A stretch of DNA of 39,513 bases. Origin: JARLFX01 sp036404255 (lineage in GTDB: Bacteria > Acidobacteriota > Terriglobia > Terriglobales > Acidobacteriaceae). Made by a program: the position numbers and the translations under genes. Below are positions 23,516 through 31,478 of the stretch, in pieces. The stretch spans positions 1-39,513 of the forward strand of contig DASWOP010000259.1 in NCBI GenBank assembly GCA_036404255.1. Reading direction: 5' to 3'. Within the stretch, counting starts at the first letter, position 1; every line of letters begins with the position of its first letter. Below the pieces are notes generated by a model, which searched no databases, was not told the DNA's origin, and saw only the letters and a program-made list of their open reading frames with translations.

Positions 23516-25593
23516 TGCACAACTCCCAGAGACTGAACCTGCGTCATGGGCGGTATCTCTCCGGGCGAAATCACTACGACCCGTGGAATGAATGGCTCCA
23601 GCAATCGGCGCAGGTAGTAGCGTCCGGGCGATGAGCACAGCAGCACGGGAGGCGACGCGCTCATATCCTGTCCAAAGTTTGTACGCAATCCATCCAGCAC
23701 TCGGCGGGCCAAAGCCATATGCTGCGTGGTTGCGATCATCTGGTTCTGCTGTTGATTTGAGCCTCGCGTGCACTCCTCCTCGATTGCCGCATCCAGCGTC
23801 ATCACCTTCAGGCTGCCTTGCGGATCCAGCAACGGATGAATCAGTGCACGGCCCAGCATGTGGCGTACGGCCTCGACCAGTGCGACAGGATTCTTGTTGA
23901 AGGACGCAGTCTCCACCAGCGTCTCCAGAATCGAACCAAGGTCTCGAATCGATACCTGCTCACGCAGCAGATGCTGCAAGACTCTCTGCACTTCGCCAAG
24001 ACTCATCAACTTTGGAATCAGTTCGTCCGCCAACTTGGGATGCGATTCCGCAAGCCGGTCGATGAGCCGTTTGGTCTCCTGCCGCGAGAGCAACTCGTGC
24101 GCGTTCTGCTTGATCACTTCAGCCAGATGCGCAGCAAGCACAGAGGTTGCGTCTACCACTGCATATCCCGCCGCAATGGCCTGCCCCTGAGTCTGCGGAG
24201 CGATCCACGTAGCCGCTACATTGAATGCCGGTTCTCGTGTCGCCTGCCCCGGCAACTGCTGCGCCTCAGGGCTGGAACTAATTGCCAGCAGACAATCTTT
24301 CCGCATCTCCCAGCGCGCAATCTCTACCCCGCGAAGATAGATCACATACTCCCGATCCTTCAGCGAGAGGTTATCCGTGATGTGAATAGAAGGCACCAGA
24401 AAACCGAGCTGATGTGCCAGACCCTTGCGCATAGACTTCACACGGTTCAGCAGTTGCCCACCTTGTTTTGCGTCAACCAGAGAAACCAGCCCCATGCCAA
24501 CTTCCAGCATCAACTCATCCAGCCGCAGTGCAGCTTCCATAGGATCGGCGCCCGATACTGCGCTCGCTCCTGGCGCAACAGCCTTGACCAGCACGGCAGA
24601 TTCGTCTGAATCGTCACTGACAATTCGAGGTTTCATCTTCCACGCAGAGAACATCAGTACGCCAGCCAGGCTGAGGAAAGATATCTTCGGCAACCCAGGA
24701 ATCATTGCCAGTGCGGTCAGCACACCGCCAGCAATCCACAGCAGCCTCGGACTATTGAACAACTGATTGCCTACATTGATTCCCAGCGATTCCTTCGAAG
24801 CAGCACGAGTTACCACAATGCCGCCGGCTACAGAGACCAGCAGTGAAGGCAGGATCGTGACCAACCCGTCGCCTACCGTCAGGATGGTGTACGTCTTCAG
24901 CGCATCTGCAAACGGCATCCCCTGCTGAAAGACTCCAATCAGGAAGCCGGCAATAATATTGATTGCCATAATCAGAATCGTGGCCAACGAATCTCTCTGG
25001 CTAAAGCGTGCCGCACCATCCATGGCGCCACAGAACTCTGCCTCGCGAGCAACTCGTTCGCGGCGTGCTCTCGCCTGTTGCTCATTGATTAGACCGGCGT
25101 TGAGGTCAGCATCGATTGCCATCTGCTTGCCCGGCATGGCATCAAGGTTGAAGCGTGCGGTCACCTCCGCCGTACGCACCGCACCGTGGCTGATAACTAG
25201 AAACTGAATTGCGATCAACGCCAAAAAAAGTACGAAGCCAACGATGTAATTACCGCCCACTACAAACTGGCCAAACGCCTCGATCACCTTGCCCGCCGCC
25301 GACGTGCCCTCATTGCCATGCAGCAGAATGCGCCGTGTGCTTGCCAGGTCAAGCGAAAGCCGCAACAGCGTCAGCAACAGAAGAAGACTGGGAAACACGG
25401 AGAACTGCACCGGCCGCAGAATCTGAATCGCCGTCAATAACACAAGAACAGATGCGGTGATACTAATTGTCAGCAGTAGATCCAGCACAAAGCTGGGCAG
25501 CGGCACCAGCATCACAAACACCATGGACACTGCAGCGATGGGGGCGATCCACTCCCCGGAAAGTCGCAGTGCATCTTTCAATCGATTCATCAT
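23512..25593 (-). CDS. flhA: Flagellar export gate protein FlhA
   Basis: A 693-residue inner-membrane protein, full length for the family. It forms the nonameric export gate that couples proton flow to substrate translocation. The N-terminal half has about eight membrane helices and the family signature LRLSLDLASTRRILLHG plus VTARFNLDAMPGKQMAIDAD. The C-terminal half is the cytoplasmic domain that docks chaperone-substrate complexes, ending after YYLRRLLEPFIPRVVVIS. The start overlaps the flhB stop (ATGA), and the stop overlaps the 23-codon ORF at 23515. Confidence 0.97.
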   Translation of the reverse strand: MMNRLKDALRLSGEWIAPIAAVSMVFVMLVPLPSFVLDLLLTISITASVLVLLTAIQILRPVQFSVFPSLLLLLTLLRLSLDLASTRRILLHGNEGTSAAGKVIEAFGQFVVGGNYIVGFVLFLALIAIQFLVISHGAVRTAEVTARFNLDAMPGKQMAIDADLNAGLINEQQARARRERVAREAEFCGAMDGAARFSQRDSLATILIMAINIIAGFLIGVFQQGMPFADALKTYTILTVGDGLVTILPSLLVSVAGGIVVTRAASKESLGINVGNQLFNSPRLLWIAGGVLTALAMIPGLPKISFLSLAGVLMFSAWKMKPRIVSDDSDESAVLVKAVAPGASAVSGADPMEAALRLDELMLEVGMGLVSLVDAKQGGQLLNRVKSMRKGLAHQLGFLVPSIHITDNLSLKDREYVIYLRGVEIARWEMRKDCLLAISSSPEAQQLPGQATREPAFNVAATWIAPQTQGQAIAAGYAVVDATSVLAAHLAEVIKQNAHELLSRQETKRLIDRLAESHPKLADELIPKLMSLGEVQRVLQHLLREQVSIRDLGSILETLVETASFNKNPVALVEAVRHMLGRALIHPLLDPQGSLKVMTLDAAIEEECTRGSNQQQNQMIATTQHMALARRVLDGLRTNFGQDMSASPPVLLCSSPGRYYLRRLLEPFIPRVVVISPGEIPPMTQVQSLGVVQ

Positions 25594-26729
25594 CGCGCAC
25601 CACCGTTTTTCGGAGTTGAAGATGCAGGAGCAGCAGTCTTTTTGCCAGAGGCATCGCGCGAACGCCGCTCAGCGTCACTTTGCCGTACCTCTGCCTGCGC
25701 GCGGAATACCATCACCAGAATCTCTGCCACGGCCTGGTACAACTTCGACGGAATGCAATCGCCAACCTCCACGCTCTTGTACAGCGCCTGCGCCAGCGGC
25801 TTGTTCTCGATCAGCATGATGTCTGCATCGCGCGCGATCTGCTTGATCTTCTCTGCCAGAAGATCGCGTCCTTTAGCCACTACAACCGGAGCAGCCATAT
25901 CGGTTTCATAACGGAGTGCAATCGCGTAGTGCGTTGGATTGGTAACCACCACCGTTGCCGTCGCCGCAGCCTTCAGTGAACGCGCGCGACGCATAGCTCG
26001 CTGCAGCTGTCGCACCCTGGAGCGAATCACGGGATTGCCGTCCGTCTCCTTCGACTCCTCCCGCAGGTCCTGCTTGCTCATCTTCAGATCGCCTTCCATC
26101 TTTTTCCACGTAAGCGCGTAATCCACCAGAGACCAGGCCAGCAGAATGAGCCCGGACTTCCACACCACCTCAAATACCATGGCGCCTACGAAACCGGGAA
26201 AGGCACGCAACCCGAAACTAGATGCGTTCACCATGGCGTCCCAGTGCGACTGCATCGCCGTTACGACCACCCAAACAATCGCAGCGAATGGCAATAGCGA
26301 CTTCAGCAGTTGGCTCAATCCCATCGGCGAAAACATCTGGCCCAATCTGGCTGCAGGGTTCAGGCGTTCGAACTTGAAGGCAAGCACCTCCGGTGCAATA
26401 TTAATTCCGCCCTGCACCAGACCTGCAAAGAGCGAAACCACCATCGCCGCCAACAGAACCGGAACCAGCCATCGCATCACTTCGACCACCGGCCAGAAAA
26501 GCATCGGCCCATTGCCATCCAGATCGCTGGTTGCCGCAATGGAAAGCGTATTGCGATAGAGCGTGGTCCAGTGCGTCAGCGCAGCCGGCGCAAGCAGCAT
26601 CAGCACGCACAGCACTGCGGCGAGCGCCAGTACGCCGGGCAGTTCGCGAGACCGGGCTACCTGCCCTTGCTCACGAGCCTTCTTCCGGCGCTTCGGTGTC
26701 GCCTGTTCCGTCTTGTTTGCGTCCGCCAT
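25590..26729 (-). CDS. flhB: Flagellar export specificity switch FlhB
   Basis: A 379-residue inner-membrane export protein. The start at 26729 gives the typical MADANKTEQATPKRRKKARE N terminus and has TAGGAG just upstream; the longer frame from 26798 runs into fliR and is rejected. Four membrane helices are followed by the cytoplasmic domain with the self-cleavage site NPTH (Asn264 in VVTNPTHYAIALRY), whose cleavage allows the change from hook to filament export when FliK reports hook length. The C-terminal tail after residue 350 is Ala/Lys-rich. It lies seven bases after the fliR stop. Confidence 0.96.
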   Translation of the reverse strand: MADANKTEQATPKRRKKAREQGQVARSRELPGVLALAAVLCVLMLLAPAALTHWTTLYRNTLSIAATSDLDGNGPMLFWPVVEVMRWLVPVLLAAMVVSLFAGLVQGGINIAPEVLAFKFERLNPAARLGQMFSPMGLSQLLKSLLPFAAIVWVVVTAMQSHWDAMVNASSFGLRAFPGFVGAMVFEVVWKSGLILLAWSLVDYALTWKKMEGDLKMSKQDLREESKETDGNPVIRSRVRQLQRAMRRARSLKAAATATVVVTNPTHYAIALRYETDMAAPVVVAKGRDLLAEKIKQIARDADIMLIENKPLAQALYKSVEVGDCIPSKLYQAVAEILVMVFRAQAEVRQSDAERRSRDASGKKTAAPASSTPKNGGAR

Positions 26730-26736
26730 TAATCTC

Positions 26737-27504
26737 CTAACCCGCCAGGTGCAGCAGATGGTCCGCCTGAACCATCGACCGGGAAAACAAACGTTCAAAG
26801 AGCGCAGGCCAATACCTGAGCGCAGCCGTAAGAATGAGAATGCCGAGGATGCTCTTCACCGCAGGTCCCAGCAGCATCAGTGGCAGTTGCGGCGAAGCTT
26901 TGCCCAGCAGCCCAAGCGCGATGTCTGCCAATAGCGTCGCGGAGAGCACCGGAGCAGCTATCTGAACGCCGGTTGAAAATGCACTGGCTGCCACATGCAT
27001 CGCTCCCAGGGTGAACGCTGCGCCAAAATGCCCTGAAGATGGCGGTAGATAATCGAAGCTGCGCACGATCGCGCGCAGTATCCAGAAGTGGACGCCCAAC
27101 CGAAGGAAGATCAGCATCGCCATCGTCTGGTGGAACAGGGCCACCACCGTGGAATCAACCTGCGTCTGCGGATCCAGGATGTTGACCAGCGAATAACCCA
27201 TCTGGATGCTCAATATCTGTCCAGCCATTTGCACGCCGTCGAATACAACGTTGGTTGCTACGCCCAGCGCGACGCCGATCATCAATTCGCCGAACACCAC
27301 CGTTGGCCACTGGCTGATGCTGATTACGGGCATCCTTGCAGAGAGCATCGGATAGAGCAGCGCAGTCAACGCGAGCACAAGAATCGCCTTTACGCGAGCC
27401 GGAATCGCCACGCTGCTGAACATCGGCGCAAACAGCATCAGGCCAGATAGCCTCACACTGATCGTCAGCAGCGCACCCATGATTTGGATTAGAGAGATGT
27501 GCAT
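26737..27504 (-). CDS. fliR: Flagellar export apparatus protein FliR
   Basis: A 255-residue inner-membrane protein of the FliP-FliQ-FliR export pore. It is strongly hydrophobic, with about six membrane segments. Recognisable parts include VRLSGLMLFAPMFSSVAIPARVKAIL near residues 17-42, GVATNVVFDGVQMAGQILSIQMGYS around 81-105, and DPQTQ. The start overlaps the fliQ stop by one base, and the stop is seven bases before flhB. Length and order are as in other flagellar systems. Confidence 0.95.
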   Translation of the reverse strand: MHISLIQIMGALLTISVRLSGLMLFAPMFSSVAIPARVKAILVLALTALLYPMLSARMPVISISQWPTVVFGELMIGVALGVATNVVFDGVQMAGQILSIQMGYSLVNILDPQTQVDSTVVALFHQTMAMLIFLRLGVHFWILRAIVRSFDYLPPSSGHFGAAFTLGAMHVAASAFSTGVQIAAPVLSATLLADIALGLLGKASPQLPLMLLGPAVKSILGILILTAALRYWPALFERLFSRSMVQADHLLHLAG

Positions 27505-27773
27505 TATTGCAGCACCCCATGAAAATCCGAAAGGACACTAAGCGTGTAGTGCGCCAGATGCCGCCACATCCATGGCATCAAAAAAAAGATCGCCGCGCCG
27601 GTTGCCAGCAGTCTCGGAACGGCAGAGAGCGTCTGGTCCTGTAGTGAGGTCAGCACTTGAATGATGTTCACCAGCAAGCTGACAATGACGACCGCAAGCA
27701 GGATCGGCGCGGCCAGCATAACCACCTCCTGCAGCATCGAACGGCCCAGGGTCACCACTGCATCCACGCCCAT
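27504..27773 (-). CDS. fliQ: Flagellar export apparatus protein FliQ
   Basis: An 89-residue protein with two membrane hairpin helices (MLAAPILLAVVIVSLLVNIIQVLT and VPRLLATGAAIFFLMPWMW), part of the FliPQR pore. The segment SLLVNIIQVLTSLQDQTLSAVPRL spans the polar hinge typical of FliQ. It overlaps fliP at its start and fliR at its stop by one base each. Confidence 0.95.
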   Translation of the reverse strand: MGVDAVVTLGRSMLQEVVMLAAPILLAVVIVSLLVNIIQVLTSLQDQTLSAVPRLLATGAAIFFLMPWMWRHLAHYTLSVLSDFHGVLQ

Positions 27774-28603
27774 CAGTTGAAGCTCCTCATCAGCGCGCCA
27801 ATCAGCAGGTGCCAGCCATCCACCATGAGAAACAGCAACAGTTTAAGCGGCGTTGAAATCACCACGGGCGGCAGCTGCATCATGCCCACCGAAGTTGTGA
27901 TCGATGCAATCACCATGTCCACAACCAGAAACGGCAGAAAGAGAACCGCGCCGATCTGAAATCCAGCCTTCAGTTCAGAGAGGATGTACGCCGGCAGCAG
28001 GACGCGAAAAGAAACATCGTTGATGCTGGCAGGCCGAGGCTCCTTCGCCATCTCAATGAAGAGCGCCACATCTTTCTCGCGGACGTAGTGCGCCATAAAC
28101 TGGCGCATCGGCACCGCACCGCGATCCAGCGCCTGCATCGCGCTAATCTTCCCCGCCTGCAGCGGCATAATCGCATCGTGATAAATAGAGTTCCCAACCG
28201 GCTGCATCAGGAAGAACGTCATGATCAGCGACAGCCCGACGAGCGTCTGGTTCGATGGCGTAGTCTGCAGGCCAAGTGCCTGCCGCAGAAAATGAAACAC
28301 AATCAGCAGCCGCGCAAACGGCGTCATGCAGATCAGCAGAGAAGGTATCAGCGTGAGAAAAGTCAGCAGGGCGACGATCGTCCATTGCGCCGACCCTCCT
28401 CCCAACCCCGTAATCGTTAATTCATTGGGATTCGACGGTGATGTTCGTAACTGGATCGGAGAATCAGGTGACTTGACCTCGTCAGGGCGCGAGATTCCCG
28501 ACGAACTTCCCACGCCGGCTCCCGCAGACTCAGACTGTGCCTGCGCAGGAACAACGCTCCCCAAAAGAGCCAGCGCCACAGACATCATCACCAGACGCTT
28601 CAC
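27773..28603 (-). CDS. fliP: Flagellar export apparatus protein FliP
   Basis: A 276-residue core protein of the export pore. It has a signal peptide (residues 1-22, ending VPAQAQ), a short Ser/Pro-rich periplasmic linker, then the conserved membrane part with LTFLTLIPSLLICMTPFARLLIVF, GLSLIMTFFLMQPV, the DVSFRVLLPAYILSELKAGFQIGAVLF region, and PLKLLLFLMVDGWHLLI at the end. The start overlaps the fliO stop (ATGA) and its stop overlaps the fliQ start by one base. Confidence 0.96.
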   Translation of the reverse strand: MKRLVMMSVALALLGSVVPAQAQSESAGAGVGSSSGISRPDEVKSPDSPIQLRTSPSNPNELTITGLGGGSAQWTIVALLTFLTLIPSLLICMTPFARLLIVFHFLRQALGLQTTPSNQTLVGLSLIMTFFLMQPVGNSIYHDAIMPLQAGKISAMQALDRGAVPMRQFMAHYVREKDVALFIEMAKEPRPASINDVSFRVLLPAYILSELKAGFQIGAVLFLPFLVVDMVIASITTSVGMMQLPPVVISTPLKLLLFLMVDGWHLLIGALMRSFN

Positions 28604-28974
28604 GCCGCCCCACCCTTCTCCACCGCAAGGGGATAAGGCGATGCAGATTGCTTCCGTATCCTGCGGGAGGACTCTACTGCATCCAGTTCAGTCAGCAACG
28701 TCACATTGGTAGCGCTTCCGCCAATGAGAAAGCGGCACTTGTCCACTTGAACCACCGCAACGAAGCGTCTTTCGCCCAGCGAAATTGTTTCAGTCAGCCG
28801 CAACCGTTTCGGGCCGGATCTGATCTTCCGTTTCGCCTGCAAAAATTTCCAGGCGCGAGAAAAGAGCGTCATGGCATTCCGCAAAATGCCTGACTGCAGG
28901 CCGCGAATTATCGCCAGCCGTTGTGCCTTCTCCGGTTGGCGCTGCTGCTTGGAATTTTGACCTTTCGTCGTCAT
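28600..28974 (-). CDS. fliO: FliO-like flagellar export protein
   Basis: A 124-residue protein placed between fliN and fliP, the normal place of fliO, whose product helps assemble FliP. The cytoplasmic core LRLTETISLGERRFVAVVQVD followed by FLIGGSATNVTLLTEL matches the FliO pattern well. The N-terminal membrane helix expected in FliO is not visible: residues 1-55 are basic and only moderately hydrophobic (RGLQSGILRNAMTLFSRAW). It may attach to the membrane as an amphipathic helix. The start overlaps the fliN stop (ATGA). Confidence 0.75.
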   Translation of the reverse strand: MTTKGQNSKQQRQPEKAQRLAIIRGLQSGILRNAMTLFSRAWKFLQAKRKIRSGPKRLRLTETISLGERRFVAVVQVDKCRFLIGGSATNVTLLTELDAVESSRRIRKQSASPYPLAVEKGGAA

Positions 28975-29285
28975 GAGAGATCCGTAAGCCGCACAGCCAG
29001 GCGTTCGCCCACGACTTCAAATTCCGTCCACCCAACCAGTTGCCCGTTCACGCGCAGGGGCAGGTCGCTGCTCTGGTGATACGCCGTCTCCACAATGGAA
29101 CCCTTCGCAAGGCTCAACAGATCGCCAACAGTGAACTTCACAACCGGAATATCCAGCGCGAGTGTGCACGGTAGCCAGGGCAGCAGATCATACCGGCCTG
29201 CATCCTGTGGCTTCTCCGCCAGATGCGGCCCCGAGACAAGCTTCGGTTCTTGCGCTATTTTGGCGGGCTGCAACGCCGTATTCAT
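28971..29285 (-). CDS. fliN: Flagellar switch protein FliN (short form)
   Basis: A 104-residue protein with a single SpoA domain: CTLALDIPVVKFTVGDLLSL, then GSIVETAYHQSSDLPLRVNGQLVG in two parts, ending GERLAVRLTDLS. It is close to FliN in length but more divergent than the C-terminal domain of the 20849-21670 protein, so the cluster has two FliN-family genes. The ATG at 29285 is chosen because a GTAGGA site lies just before it; the longer frame from 29438 is Arg-rich and unlike any FliN. It is the first gene of the fliN-fliO-fliP-fliQ-fliR-flhB-flhA unit, about 100 bases after a sigma-54-type element. Confidence 0.82.
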   Translation of the reverse strand: MNTALQPAKIAQEPKLVSGPHLAEKPQDAGRYDLLPWLPCTLALDIPVVKFTVGDLLSLAKGSIVETAYHQSSDLPLRVNGQLVGWTEFEVVGERLAVRLTDLS

Positions 29286-29398
29286 GAATTTCCTACCTCT
29301 ACCCTTCATCATTCGCGGCAACGCCCGCAGGGTGCGCCGAGTTTCTGATCCCCTGCCCCGCTTTCGAAGCCAGTTGGATCGACGGTCATTCAGGTAGA

Positions 29399-29414
29399 AG
29401 CAATTAGGGGGCCG
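29399..29414 (-). promoter_or_regulatory. Sigma-54 type promoter of the fliN-to-flhA unit
   Basis: The minus strand reads CGGCCCCCTAATTGCT. GG and GC are spaced by ten bases and the -12 block TTGCT is exact; the -24 block is CGGCCC instead of TGGCAC. The predicted start near 29388 leaves a leader of about 100 bases before fliN. Weaker than the fliK and flgF elements in the -24 region. Confidence 0.5.
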
Positions 29415-29571
29415 TTTGCGCAAAGCGGCGCACAGCACGGCCGCAACCTACGCAAAACCGCAGCAACATTAGCCTTGCATCCATGTTTGCGCGATATAAA
29501 CTCCTTCATTCGCTAAGCGCGTAGCAACACCTGCTTCGCCTTTCTGAGGCTGAAATGAGAGAAGCAACACT

Positions 29572-29606
29572 CCGCCGGCTCTGCACAGGAGGGAGCAGGC
29601 CGGCGG
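29572..29606 (-). terminator. Inverted repeat after flgE, candidate terminator
   Basis: CCGCCGGC (29572-29579) pairs exactly with GCCGGCGG (29599-29606) over a 19-base loop. On the minus strand it begins about 30 bases after the flgE stop and is followed by AGTGTTGCTTCT, which is only mildly U-rich. It likely separates the fliK-flgD-flgE unit from the fliN unit. Confidence 0.5.
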
Positions 29607-29637
29607 ATGCTAATGCGATGCTAAGAATCAGTCCGCG

Positions 29638-30918
29638 CTACTGGAGCATCGCGAGAGTTGTTTGCGAGACCTGGTTGAATGTCGTGATGGACTTCGCGTT
29701 GGCAGAGTAAGCCTGCTGAGCCACAATCAGCTTCGCAAACTCCGTCGCAATATCTACGTTGGACTCCTCTACCGATCCGCCCACAATCGAGCCACGTCCT
29801 CCCGTTCCAGCCTCCCCGATGGAAGCAGTACCAGAAGCAAAGGTCGCTTGATAATTGTTATTGCCTACGTTGACCAACCCCTGAACGTTCGCAAAGGAAG
29901 CAATAGCCACCTGCCCCAGTTCAAGCGTCTTTCCGCTGGAGAATGTTCCCTCAATCGTGCCATCGGTCTGCACTGTGTAGCTTGAGAGTGTGCCGCTCTC
30001 ATACCCATCCTGCTTGGCCGTACCGGCTGTGCTTGACGATGCGTTCTGCGTCAGTGTCGGGTTACCAGACGAATCCACAAGGTTCCACTTGAGCGTCAAC
30101 GACGCAGCGCCGCTTGCAAACGTTGTCGCTGGCGTAGTCACCGGCGGGACCGCCACAGAGATGCTGGTTGCTGGCGGAGTTCCAGATAGAATCAGTTTGC
30201 CCGAACTATCAAAGCTCAGTGTGCCAGACGCAACCTGCGTCGTGCCGGTTCCGCCCGTGCTCAGGTCGGCCGACGGCACCGTCACGCTATAGTCCCACGT
30301 GTTTGTGCCCGTCTTCGTGTACGTCACAGACAACGTATGCGAAGTGCCAAGCGAATCGTAGACGTCAAAGGTGCTGGGAGAGCCCGTGTCGCCAACCGCA
30401 GCACTAGCATCCAGGTTCGCGCCCGATATGTTGAACGTCGTCGTCGCTACCGCTGGGCTGGTCAGTCCGCTCACCTGCAACGGTTGCAATTCGGCGGATA
30501 CATTCGTAACCACGCCACCCACCGCCGGGTAGCCAAGCACCAATTCACCGTTGGGCGTAACCAGTTGTCCGCTGCTGTTTGTAGTGAAGTCCCCCGCCCG
30601 CGTGTACTCCTGCAGACCGTTGGCACCTTCGGTAACAAAAAAACCATTTCCAGTAATCGCCATATTCGACGATGTTCCCGTTGCGCTCCGGTTGCCATCG
30701 GTGAAATTGGAAGACGTCGCAGAGACTCGAACACCCGATCCAGTCTGCAATGGATCACCGCTTCCGTTGGTCGTACCCGCCTGCGAAAACACATCACTGA
30801 AGCTGACGGTCTGGTCCTTGTACCCATCCGTATTCATGTTGGCCAGATTGTTGGAAACCGACTGCAATTGATCCTGCGCAGCCATAAGCCCTGACAGTGG
30901 AATCGAGAACGAAGCCAT
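29638..30918 (-). CDS. flgE: Flagellar hook protein FlgE
   Basis: A 426-residue hook subunit. The N terminus contains SIPLSGLMAAQDQLQSVSNN then LANMNTDGYKDQTVSFSDVF, the hook/rod signature. The FlgE-type segment NMAITGNGFFVTEGANGLQ is near residue 85. The middle is Ser/Thr/Gly-rich and variable. The C terminus contains GGSVEESNVDIATEFAKLIV and QQAYSANAKSITTFNQVSQ. It has a strong AGGAGG site, and its start overlaps the flgD stop by one base. Last gene of the sigma-54-type fliK-flgD-flgE unit. Confidence 0.96.
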   Translation of the reverse strand: MASFSIPLSGLMAAQDQLQSVSNNLANMNTDGYKDQTVSFSDVFSQAGTTNGSGDPLQTGSGVRVSATSSNFTDGNRSATGTSSNMAITGNGFFVTEGANGLQEYTRAGDFTTNSSGQLVTPNGELVLGYPAVGGVVTNVSAELQPLQVSGLTSPAVATTTFNISGANLDASAAVGDTGSPSTFDVYDSLGTSHTLSVTYTKTGTNTWDYSVTVPSADLSTGGTGTTQVASGTLSFDSSGKLILSGTPPATSISVAVPPVTTPATTFASGAASLTLKWNLVDSSGNPTLTQNASSSTAGTAKQDGYESGTLSSYTVQTDGTIEGTFSSGKTLELGQVAIASFANVQGLVNVGNNNYQATFASGTASIGEAGTGGRGSIVGGSVEESNVDIATEFAKLIVAQQAYSANAKSITTFNQVSQTTLAMLQ

Positions 30919-31451
30919 TATTTGCCTCCTGAAATGCTGTTATTGGAACCGTAGATCCCCATCGACGATGCATTGAGGGGCGAGTTGAGAAATGCGGCAG
31001 TACCGCTGGCGTTTGTGCTGGTACTCACTGGCATCAGCGTATTGGGATCAAATGGAAGCTGACTCACAGCCGCAGTCTGGGCTTGCATGCTCGCCGCACT
31101 GTCTGTCGCTGTCGTTGCTGTCTTGGCCATCGCATTCGTCACGGGCGTGGAACTCGCATTGGAAGTAGCCGTTCCACCCAGAATCTCATTGATGCTGATT
31201 AGCTGATCCAGTTGGTTGAGCGAGATCATCTGCCCTACCATTGCAGTGGAGTCCATCGGCGCGGTTGGATCCTGGTTCTGCAGCTCCTTCACCAGCAGGT
31301 TGAGAAAAGTAGTCCCCACGCTGCTGGTACTGGTGCTGGAGTCCGAGCTTGCATTGGCCTTGAGCGTACCCGCCTTTGCAGTCGCGCTCGTCGTCTTGAG
31401 CGTGTCCAGCACCGTCGGCAACGTATAGTTCGCTGAAACATTTTGTGACAT
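30918..31451 (-). CDS. flgD: Hook cap/scaffold protein FlgD (short form)
   Basis: A 177-residue protein that caps the growing hook. The conserved N-terminal domain contains TTFLNLLVKELQNQDPTAPMDSTAMVGQMISLNQLDQL, read in pieces between residues 48 and 84. Beyond about residue 95 it is an Ala/Thr/Ser-rich segment without the FlgD Ig-like and Tudor-like domains of enterobacterial proteins (about 230 residues). The start has AGGAGG. It lies between fliK and flgE, a common arrangement. Confidence 0.9.
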   Translation of the reverse strand: MSQNVSANYTLPTVLDTLKTTSATAKAGTLKANASSDSSTSTSSVGTTFLNLLVKELQNQDPTAPMDSTAMVGQMISLNQLDQLISINEILGGTATSNASSTPVTNAMAKTATTATDSAASMQAQTAAVSQLPFDPNTLMPVSTSTNASGTAAFLNSPLNASSMGIYGSNNSISGGK

Positions 31452-31478
31452 TGTTTCCTCCTGTTTTGCTTCCCAAAT

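Larger units (their letters stand above)
29286..29637. other. Intergenic region between flgE and fliN
   Basis: This 352-base gap carries a sigma-54-type element for fliN (29399-29414), a GC-rich inverted repeat after flgE (29572-29606), and two AGCAACAC direct repeats (29523-29530 and 29563-29570) of unknown meaning. No gene is supported here; open frames on either strand lack ribosome-binding sites. Confidence 0.6.

Noticed and set aside
23448..23522. Longer FliA beginning at a TTG codon at 23522
   Set aside because: It would add a Gly/Asp-rich leader unlike FliA, needs a rare start codon and overlaps flhA; the ATG at 23447 gives the normal protein.
29523..29570. AGCAACAC direct repeats after flgE as a sigma-54 promoter or attachment site
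   Set aside because: The GG/GC spacing is off by one base for the promoter, and no integrase or inserted gene accompanies the repeats.
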